Source: Alloascoidea africana
Taxonomy: Eukaryota > Ascomycota > Alloascoideomycetes > Alloascoideales > Alloascoideaceae
DNA length: 64,000 nt
Reading direction: 5' to 3'
Assembly: GCA_030581615.1 (NCBI GenBank)
Contig: JAKTTT010000016.1
Coordinates: 369,116 to 433,115 of the forward strand
Shown: positions 56,405-64,000 of the stretch, one piece after another
How positions within the stretch are numbered: position 1 is the stretch's first letter
Layout of the letters: every line of letters begins with the position of its first letter
Translations under genes and position numbers: made by a program
Notes under the pieces: model-generated
What the model saw: only the letters and a program-made list of their open reading frames with translations
What the model was told of the DNA's origin: nothing
Database searches by the model: none

Positions 56405-57903
56405 ATGACGGCGCAAAATAGCCAGTCGGGAGTAGACGCTAACGCGTCGACGACTTCTGCAATAATTAACTTGTCCAAGACTATCATAGGTAAGTGCTGA
56501 CTGGCGGTCCTCCTCACTTGGATCAACATCTCGTAAAAAGCTTGACGCGCATGTTCTAACCAATGATATCTCAAATGGGAATAGGAGCTGGGATGCTAGC
56601 TATGCCTTTTGCAATCCGAGCTGATGGAGTTGTTTTCGGAGCGTTCGTGATCACTTTTGCTGGTCTGGCTGCGCTTTATGGGCTTTACCTTCAGTCTCGA
56701 GTCGTCAAGTTTGTACCAGTTGGCGAGGCCAGCTTCTTTTCCGTTTGTCAGATCACCTACCCGTCATTATCCGTGGTGTTTGATATTGCGATAGCTATTA
56801 AATGCTTTGGCGTTGGTGTCAGCTACCTCATCATCATTGGAGATCTGATGCCTCAGATCATCAACTCTCTACCGTTTGAAATCCTGGCAGAGGTTTCACT
56901 TTTACAGAACCGTGCATTTTGGATCACGACAAGTCTACTTTTCATTTTGGCCCCTCTGAGCTATCTAAGAAACTTGGATTCATTGAGATATACCAGCTTT
57001 GTTGCATTGGTTGCAATAGCGTATCTGGTGATAATGGTCTACACGCATTTCTTTTTGGGAGACACAGAAGACTTGAAAGGTCCTGTACGATATTTCGGTA
57101 TTGAAAGCGCTACCAGCGCTCTGAGCAGCTTTCCGATTATCGTGTTTGCATTTACCGGCCATCAAAACATGTTTTCCATAATTAATGAGCTCAAGGATAA
57201 GTCTTCCCGCAATGTTGAGAACATCACATTGGTCTCGGTTTTCATAGCCGGATTTTTGTATGTTTCAGTGGGCATCCTTGGTTATTTATCTTTCGGTGAC
57301 AATGTTGGAGAAAACATTATAGCCATGTACGCTAGATCGTTCTCATCTACCGTTGGAAGATGCGCATTTGTGCTTCTTGTTTTACTTTCCTATCCATTAA
57401 TGGGACATCCGTGCAGGATCTCTGTTAACAATATCTTTTATTGGATTCAAGTCCAGACAGAAGCTAAATTCATTCGCGCACCACTACCTAATGGCCCGTT
57501 AACAAATGAGGCTGCTAATGCTAATGAGTCAACACCTTTGGTTCCTAGACCTGGGCAATCGACATCCCTAATTCTGCCTCCATTAGGGAGAAAAAGATTC
57601 TTGATCGTTACAACTACTTTGTTGCTTCTGTCATACATTTCGGCGTTGTCCGTGACATCCTTGAAATTTGTGCTATCACTAATTGGAGCCACAGGCTCAA
57701 CAGCAATCTCATTTATATTACCTGGGTTGTTTGGATACAAGTTGATCGGAAGCCAGTTAGATTTACAGTCTGATCCTTTGTACAATGTTAATAGTGGGAG
57801 AATACCCCTTCGAAAGCAAGTGGTCAAGTGGTCCTCGCTGATTCTCACCATCTGGGGATGCTTCGTCAGTGTTTTCTGCTTGATTGCAACGTTCATTAGT
57901 TGA
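56405..57903 (+). CDS. Vacuolar amino-acid transporter, AVT5/6/7-like (two exons)
   Basis: Exons 56405-56489 and 56585-57903, 467 aa. The 95-nt intron has donor GTAAGT, a TTCTAAC branch site and a TAG acceptor, and splits a glycine codon: SAIINLSKTIIG joined to AGMLAMPFAIRADG. That is the first TM signature of the AAAP/SLC38 family. About ten to eleven TM helices follow (for example VFGAFVITFAGLAALYGLYL, VALVAIAYLVIMVYTHFF, FVLLVLLSYPLMGHP). A hydrophilic loop lies near residues 325-360 (ESTPLVPRPG). In S. cerevisiae, Avt5/6/7 belong to the vacuolar branch; Avt6 and Avt7 export acidic and neutral amino acids from the vacuole. The exact paralogue is uncertain. It is convergent with SSN8 over a 63-bp spacer. 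Confidence 0.88.
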
Positions 57904-57966
57904 TGATCTAGCCATCAGCGTTTCCAATAAACAATGCAGATAAAAAGTAAGGAATATGCTCGTGTT

Positions 57967-59155
57967 TTAACATCTGAGAAACACCAGACTTAGACACTTT
58001 TTGCACTTTATATCGTCGTATGAGTCCCAAACTTCATAAATAGTTATAAGTTCCTGTATCGCATCAATCAGCAATTCCAAGTCTATATTACTGTTTCCAA
58101 TAAATTCGGTAAATTTGGCCAACTTGTCGGCATTATTGGTCGGAACGCTACTGCTATTGGAAGTACCAGCAGATGAAAGGGGACTGTTACCTCCAGAACT
58201 TACGCCATTAGCGACCTTTGAGTTTCGCCTAAACGTAGCACTGATTGGAACAGGGGGTAAAGAGCTTGGTGCTTTGTGATTGTAAAATGAAGAAGACGAT
58301 AGTTCAACTTTGGGTTTTGTACCCAAAAGTGCAGCGGCGTTACTATTGCTATTGTTGAGAACAACAATTATATAAACTGCTGCAAATGCAATAATATGAG
58401 GAGAAACCAGTAGCGGAAGATCAGTGATGTAAGAGTCGTTGATGATGGACCAACAAGATTGGACTTCTTCACTTTTCAATAAATCCGGCATCAATTCTTG
58501 AATTTGAGCTAATGATTTGTAAGGATGATGAACAATCATGTAGGAATCCATCTCCTCAATTAAATAAAATTCAAACTCGGCAACTTTTGTTGCATCATGA
58601 CTAATGTATTCGGGCCATAAATTGCGTGCCTCGCTAACAATAGTTCTAATATGGAAAGGATTCTCTTCAACTTTACAAGCAACATAGATCGCTGTTGTTA
58701 CCAGTAGGTACGTGTTAATCTCCCATATAGATACACCTGTAAAGAAACGCATGCAATAAACCTCAGCTGTAGATATTACAACCTGTCGAAGTCCCAGCTT
58801 TCGCCCTAGCGTAGTTATCAGTTTGTGAATATAGATTCTCATATGAGTATCATATTTCAGCCAGGTCATGGCACTTTGTGCTTGGGAGGATCCTTCATTT
58901 GTAGCTCCTCCAGATCCAACACCTCCAGAAATTGGGGCTGCTGAAGAGCTATTTGCACCACTTCCAGGAAGAGATAACTTTGAAGTTGATAGTAGTCTTT
59001 GTTCAAGTTGGAAAACATGTAATCGTTTGTTCTTTAGGGAATCTTTCGTGAACTGCCAGTGCATTCGCTGCGAGGAATTCCAGTAATTCGCTGCCTAACC
59101 CACTATACTGTTAGTGCCTCACTTTTCTCCTTCAAAAACGTATTATTCATACCAT
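57967..59155 (-). CDS. SSN8: Cyclin C, Mediator kinase-module subunit, with an ATG-only first exon
   Basis: Exon 1 is just the ATG (59155-59153). A 58-nt intron (59095-59152; donor GTATGA, CACTAAC branch, TTAG acceptor) is followed by exon 2 (59094-57967). Product 376 aa: MAANYWNSSQRMHWQFTKDSL, the cyclin C N-terminus (compare S. cerevisiae FWTSTQRHHWQYTKASL). Cyclin box 1 includes MRIYIHKLITTLGRKLGLRQ, TAEVYCMRFF and TTAIYVACKVEENPFHIR, and the second box includes HPYKSLAQIQELM and SPHIIAFAAVYI. The family pairs with Cdk8/Ssn3 to phosphorylate Pol II CTD and transcription factors. It has a Ser/Gly-rich insert near residues 43-70 and a Ser/Asn-rich one near 280-330. An in-frame internal ATG (MHWQ) exists, but it would remove conserved residues. 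Confidence 0.9.
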
Positions 59156-59283
59156 CCTTCTAAATCATCTCTCTCTGTTTTGGGAATCACAGGTGCGTGC
59201 GAATTGGATGTGATATGCTGGGCACGTGATGCGCTTAAGCTTTGTAGGGTAACCTTAAAACGAACTGCGATTTGGATTAGGGG

Positions 59284-59535
59284 TATAGGGGTTGTAATAC
59301 AAGCCGATCAGCTCACCAACCGAGCACGGCACGGTAATTTCAGTTTAAATGCTTTTCGGCATTGTAGAATCAAAATATAGATAGATGAAAGATATTTCGG
59401 ATTTGAGATCTTTGACAAAAGACGGTTTGTTTAATATATATGATGCCTCTAGGATACAGTATTATGGCTTGGGACTTCAGCATTCTCAACATTAGACATG
59501 AAGGAGGGTAAATAACTCAGGGTGTCGTTTGATAA
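59284..59535 (-). mobile_element. Internally deleted derivative of a pogo/Fot1-type element (copy C)
   Basis: In minus orientation it matches the 3' end of copy A: the transposase C-terminal codons, the untranslated tail, then a terminus reading TATAGGGGTTGTA on the plus strand. At its inner edge (near 59512-59535) the match jumps to the region of copy A at ~62013-62036 (coding for KRHPEL), so most of the transposase gene was deleted. This is a short non-autonomous derivative. Confidence 0.7.
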
Positions 59536-59611
59536 ATCGACTTATCCATTGCTCCAACACCACCACAAGTGTCCATGGACTCATTAGGTAATCTTCAGTC
59601 ACATGGTCACC

Positions 59612-59770
59612 CGCCCCCATAGTTAAGAGGTATCCATGAAAAAATATGTTGAAAACACATAGTTAAGCAGTGGAATAAATATGTAGGAGGTCCCATAGTT
59701 AACAACATATTTTTTTCACGGCTGCCCGCCAAATCCACATATTTTCTTCACAGCTCCCATAGTTAAGGAG
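59612..59770. repeat. Cluster of four CATAGTTAA motifs
   Basis: CATAGTTAA occurs at 59618, 59658, 59694 and 59758, usually preceded by CC. Between them lie CCATGAAAAAATATGTTG and its near-complement CAACATATTTTTTTCACGG, forming an imperfect inverted repeat. It may be a remnant of another small element or a protein-binding cluster. Confidence 0.6.
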
Positions 59771-60039
59771 TAACCAGAAACTTCTCAACGACACAGTGGC
59801 CACACAACATGGCTAAAGACCCGTAAAAATTCGTTTTAAAGAGGAAAAGGGCGAAAAATCATGCTACTGAATTTTTTAAGAGCTCATTTTCCAGTAAAGT
59901 CGAGGAAAACGGGTACACCTTTTACCTTGTACAATGGAGACCTATTCTTGAAGCAACAAACAATCTCAGCTGAAGAATGAATACCTTTTCAAAGGCGACA
60001 TAGTTTATGGTCTTTTTCTTCTCCATTTTCCATCAAGAA

Positions 60040-60800
60040 ATTGCAACCCTGTTAGCTTGTATGTCCGGATTTAGAACAAGCCAAGTCCAGACAATGAGAG
60101 CGTTCAACGAACAAAAGAGGACACATAAATCGGCGTTTCCAAGCTCGTGTCACTTTAAATCACACATTTTAATGATCATAGAGATATTGCCACTATGCTC
60201 CATCGTTGATACCCTTCAACAACCTTACGAGAATTAGGAGTGGGAGCGTCCTTTATGGTGTGTTTCTGATCATCTTCTCCAGGGTTTGCTCCAGTCGGAC
60301 ATTTCCCACAGACTATCAAACTCAACAATCCGTTAGCTGACCATAGCTGAGGACTAAGCACAAAATTTTCAATACAATACCGATCATCATGTAATAAAAC
60401 AGGTTGATACCATCAAGAAACCATCAACTTGGCATTTTTGATTTCACCACAAGCGAAGTCCAAGCTAGAACTTTTAACAAAAAACAGAGGGCACATAAAT
60501 CAATGTTACCATGTTTATACCTCCCCAATTATTCACTTAATAGTCATAGGGGTATTGGGATTATGATCTGCCTTTGACATCCTTCAAGAGTTTTGTGAAA
60601 TTCAGGAATGGAAGCGTCGTTTACGGTGTGTTCATGACCACTTCCTCTATAGGGTTTACATAGATTGGACGAATATTTCCCACAAAGTACCAGCTCAACT
60701 ATCCCTAGTTGGCCGTAATTAACAGCTAAATACGAACCTTTCAATTCAATATTGACTATCGTAATTGGCTTCTTACTGATAAACAATCTAAATCTAGTAG
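60040..60800. repeat. Two degenerate tandem copies of a ~365-bp unit
   Basis: Unit 1 (~60040-60410) and unit 2 (~60410-60800) share blocks such as ACACATAAATC, then CAAC/AAGAG-type sequence, TGG(A)AGCGTC, TTTAYGGTGTGTT, and ATTTCCCACA. On the minus strand both encode similar short peptides (CGK...HTIKDAPTP and CGK...HTVNDASIP), so they look like diverged duplicates of one sequence. Origin unknown. Confidence 0.6.
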
Positions 60801-61592
60801 AGTTCACTCATATATTGGCATCAGAATATCATTGGAGATTCTTGATGTTCAAGAGTAGATGCCTATTGTACCAATTACCTGTAGTGCAGAATTTCTGGAT
60901 TTTCCATACTGCAGTGCGAGAACCCTAATTGTGCAGAATCGACTTGAAAAGTTTCGAGAAGATGAAGGTCGATACAAATAAACTACCTCGTCTTGTTATA
61001 TGCAAATCGTTTGATTCTGTTACTTCTAGTTCGCAATTGCATTCGCCGATTTAGTTCTGAGATGATACAATTGTATTAATTAATGCCTGATCCTTTTGAA
61101 ACAAGGCAATGGGCCAAGCTTTATGTTTTTTGATAGAACAGATTTATCTGATTTTTGACAGTATCTAGCGTATCAAAAATAGATTTTCCAGTCCGATGTA
61201 CGTTAATAATGACGTCTCTGATATTACTCCATGTCTATAAAGGGGATTATTCTTTTTCTGCTTTTACAGGATGCAATTCTCTCAATAAGACTTTATTTGA
61301 GCTTCAGGAAGAGGCTATGGACATTGATAGATCTTTTCGTTCATGGCCTTTCCTTGGTAGCTTGATTCTTCTGATATCTCAGTCTCTATGTCTCTCAGAA
61401 TACACAGCTTCCTCCAAAATTATCTCCTCTACCTGTATAACCATTGAAATAGTAGTAACAGCGATTTCATATAGTCATAAAGGAGTAGAATACAGATTGA
61501 ATGCAATAAAACTCAAGAATAAGGGGAAAGGGCGGGTAATTACGATATATGATGTTATATATACTGCGATGGGTAACTGCAGATTCTACCAA
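60801..61592. other. Unassigned sequence left of pogo-like copy A
   Basis: No recognisable gene. An open stretch at 61155-61619 begins at a TTG and shows no family features; its end runs into the inverted repeat. It may be part of the element's 5' region or unrelated flank. Confidence 0.4.
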
Positions 61593-61764
61593 ATAAGTTG
61601 TACGTATCCATCCCTTTGAAGGCATACAGGATTCTGGGTTTTGGGGGCACTTTATCTTTGCAGCCAGTGCACAAACATAGGATCCTCTTGGGAGGGTTCT
61701 CAATTGGGCCAAATAAGTGATTAAACACTCAAGAATCATTTCTTGTTTAGGAGAAAGGAATTGC
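61593..61764. repeat. Left arm of a perfect 172-bp inverted repeat
   Basis: Reverse complement of 61846-62017 with no mismatch that I found; the match stops at both outer and inner edges. The spacer is 81 bp (61765-61845). The left arm is an inverted copy of the transposase CENP-B-domain coding segment. Confidence 0.9.
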
Positions 61765-63045
61765 CAAAGATCATGAAGTCCCCTATTCTACTTTACATGG
61801 AAGAATTAATGGTGCTTCCTCACGCAAGCAGAATGATATTGACCAGCAATTCCTTTCTCCTAAACAAGAAATGATTCTTGAGTGTTTAATCACTTATTTG
61901 GCCCAATTGAGAACCCTCCCAAGAGGATCCTATGTTTGTGCACTGGCTGCAAAGATAAAGTGCCCCCAAAACCCAGAATCCTGTATGCCTTCAAAGGGAT
62001 GGATACGTACAACTTATCAAACGACATCCTGAGTTAGTCCATGGAAAATATGGAGAAATCGATATGCCACGCGCCAGAGCTACTGGAGAGAAATTGATCA
62101 CGCTCTTTTTCGAGTTGCTCGCGAAGTATGAAGCGAAATTCGAGATACCCCCCAACCGCGTCTGGAATCTCGATGAAGCGGGCTTCAATTTAGGCCAAAC
62201 CGGAGCCCAAGAATACTTTGTTGTCCCCCTCGGTGCCCAGAACACATTATCAAATTCAACTATAGAATCTGTTACTGTTTTGGAACTTACTTCCGCATCG
62301 GGAAAGTCAGGTATTCCACTTTTTATTTACAAGGGAAAACTTGTTATGGAAGCATGGCTTCCCCCCGGGAATTCCAATGACATCGGCGAACACATGGTAT
62401 CGACCTCGAGCACTTCATTCATCGACAGCAAGATATTCCTTGACTGGTTTAGGAAGGCGTTTCCTTGTCAGGAAGGTTGGCAGTTGCTTCTAATGGATGG
62501 GCATATGTCACATACTCAAGAGGAATTTATTGTTAAAGCATTGGAGCAACAAGTCATTCCGCTTTATTTTCCCTCTCATATGACCCATATCCTGCAACCT
62601 CTTGACAGAACAGTCTTTGGTTCCTTGAAACAGGCCTTCAGGAAGAGAAATTCCGTCAATTTCTGTGAAGGAATTTCTCCCTGCAAGAGAAAGTTTTTCC
62701 ATGAATATATGCGCATTCGAGTCAAAGCGGGCCTCAATCCACGCACTATTCGTTCTGGATGGAAGCTTACTGGCATCTATCCTCGCGATCCCACAGAGGC
62801 CGTCATACATTGACTCGGCAGATGATATTGACTGGAGGTCCCTTTCTATGCGCGTCAGAAACAGATATGGCCCGAGGATCTTTCATGAAGTGAGGCTCTT
62901 ATACCAGCAAAATCAAGAGCTCAAGGCAAAACAAGTTCTGAATGGTCAGAAAATCATTCAACTTGAAAACGAATTGGAAGCATCTGAACATAAAGCAAGA
63001 GGAAAACGGCCCCGCATGAACAATGTCAACAAACAGGTTGTATAG
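61750..63045 (+). pseudogene. pogo/Fot1 transposase of copy A (psq/CENP-B + DDE_1)
   Basis: The first open segment (61750-62034) encodes GIAKDHEVPYSTLHGRING and DQQFLSPKQEMILECLITYL, a psq plus CENP-B helix-turn-helix pair, then stops. A frame change near 62000 resumes VQLIKRHPEL, then the DDE_1 core (62064-62813): WNLDEAGF (D1), LLMDGHMSHT (D2) and HILQPLDRTVFGSLK (D3), so the DDD triad is intact. This frame ends at TGA after TEAVIH. One base further, another frame continues with DSADDIDWRSLSMRVR and a coiled-coil tail. A premature TAG at 63043-63045 cuts the last ~29 residues that copy B retains. Dead in its present form. Confidence 0.8.
61846..62017. repeat. Right arm of the perfect 172-bp inverted repeat
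   Basis: In sense orientation this arm encodes the CENP-B half of the DNA-binding region of the transposase. See the left arm at 61593-61764. Confidence 0.9.
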
Positions 63046-63379
63046 TTGAATCCTGCAATGAAAGATGATTTACCCTCCTTCATGTCTACTGTTGAGAATG
63101 CTGAAATCCCAAGCCATAATACTGTTTCCTAGAGGCATCATATATATTTTGAACAAACTGCCTTTTGTAAAAGATCTCAAATCTGAAATATCTTTCATCT
63201 CTCCATATTTTCGATTCGACAATGCCAAAAAGCATTTAAACTGAAATTACCGTGCCGTGCTCGGTTGGTGTTTCAGCCCCCTATACTTCTTCACCGTTGA
63301 ACTTCTAGAACAGATCTAGGCGAAGTTTAGCTGGCTTGGAAATGAGACAATCGTCGGAACTGGCAATCACATTAGTGTC

Positions 63380-64000
63380 TATAGGGGGTGTATCTACAAC
63401 AGATCAACTCCCCATCTGATCACGGCACGATAATTTCAGTTTAAATGCTTTTCGGCATTGTAGAGTCAAAAATATAGATAGATGAAAGATATTTCAGATT
63501 TGAGATCTTTGACAAAAGGCGGTTTATTTAATATATATATGATGCACTAGGACACAGTATTATGGTTTGGGACTTCAGCATTCTCAACAGTAGACAGGAA
63601 GGAGGGAATATCATCTTTCATTGCAGGATTCAACAATACAACCTGTTTGTTAACATTTTTCACGCGGGGCCGCTTTGCTCTTGCTTTATGTTCAAATTCT
63701 TCTAATTTGTTTTCAAGTTGAATGATTTTCTGGTCATACAGAACCTGTTTTGCCTTGAGATCTTTATTTTGCTGGTGTAAGAGCCTCACTTCATGAAAGA
63801 CACTTGGGTCATATCTCTTTCTGACGCGCATAGAAAGGGACCTCCAGTCAATATCATCTGCCGAGTCAATGTATGACGGCCTCTGTGGGATCGCGAGGAT
63901 AGATGCCAGTAAGCTTCCATCCAGAACGAATAGTGCGTGGATTGAGGCCCGCTTTGACTCGAATGCGCATATATTCATGGAAAAACTTTCTCTTGCAGGG
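63380..64000 (-). mobile_element. pogo/Fot1-type element copy B, truncated by window end
   Basis: Minus-strand copy, tail-to-tail with copy A and separated from it by ~95 bp. The terminus on the plus strand begins TATAGGGGGTGTA. The transposase C-terminal part is at 63547-63978, including the coiled-coil tail (QQNKDLKAKQVL, IIQLENKLEEFEHKAR) and a natural end VENAEVPNHNTVS. It has the same out-of-frame junction (CAT TGA C) as copy A. The DDE part lies beyond the window. Confidence 0.8.

Larger units (their letters stand above)
61593..63285 (+). mobile_element. pogo/Fot1-type DNA transposon, decayed near-complete copy A
   Basis: Encodes an N-terminal psq/CENP-B-type DNA-binding region and a DDE_1 endonuclease, ending near CCCCCTATA at 63277-63285. 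The same CCCCTATA end occurs in copies B and C, and the TA fits TA-targeted insertion of this superfamily. The left part contains a perfect 172-bp inverted repeat that has replaced or duplicated the sequence before the psq domain, so the original 5' terminus is not recognisable. Confidence 0.75.

Noticed and set aside
61155-61619. 154-codon ORF left of the pogo-like copy A
   Set aside because: It starts at TTG, shows no domain, and its end lies in the inverted-repeat arm; not supported as a gene.

Overview
The window is nuclear DNA of a budding yeast (Saccharomycotina). It holds about 19 protein genes of fungal type. At least nine are split by short introns of 52-170 nt, most with GTA(A/T)G-like donors and (T/C)TAAC- or CTGAC-type branch sites. 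Mean composition is AT-rich. CTG codons fall on invariant leucines (the F-box LPDEIL of the UFO1-like gene, HELGH of the PRD1-like gene), so CTG reads as leucine and the CUG-Ser and CUG-Ala clades are unlikely. Frequent introns plus pogo/Fot1 and Tc1 elements point to an early-diverging lineage, but I cannot name a species. A 10-N assembly gap follows a 22-nt poly-C run at 3206-3237.

Layout. 1-27.4 kb is a compact housekeeping block: CWC27 (spliceosome cyclophilin), a three-exon arrestin-like gene, LIN1 (U5 snRNP), ORC5, PIK1, TAF2, a CSC1/RSN1-like channel, NUP188 and an aldo/keto reductase. 28-40 kb holds two large GPI-type cell-wall genes on the minus strand: a serine-rich protein whose ectodomain is an aspartyl protease without its catalytic motifs, and a SED1/CCW12-like repeat protein. 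A 6.7-kb ORF-poor tract separates them. 40-42.3 kb is a PRD1-like M3 metallopeptidase whose 3' part is very GC-rich. 42.3-47.8 kb is a gene-poor tract with a fossil Tc1/mariner transposase and a decayed copy of the adjacent UFO1-like F-box gene (47.9-49.8 kb). tRNA-Ser(AGA) is at 50.7 kb, beside a compact, hairpin-rich intergenic stretch that may be an ncRNA gene. 52.3-59.2 kb holds CPS1, a DOPA-dioxygenase-family gene, RPL26, an AVT-type vacuolar amino-acid transporter and SSN8 (cyclin C). 59.2-64 kb is repeat-rich, with three copies of one pogo/Fot1-type DNA transposon (one deletion derivative, one decayed nearly complete copy, one running off the window), a perfect 172-bp inverted repeat and degenerate tandem repeats.

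No operon-like pathway links the genes. Sensible local groups are splicing (CWC27, LIN1), transcription (TAF2, SSN8), the paired cell-wall genes, and vacuolar amino-acid handling (CPS1, AVT-like). Several genes were assembled here from exons by matching splice sites and reading phase: arrestin-like, ORC5, PIK1, TAF2, NUP188, the dioxygenase, RPL26, AVT-like and SSN8, the last with an ATG-only first exon.
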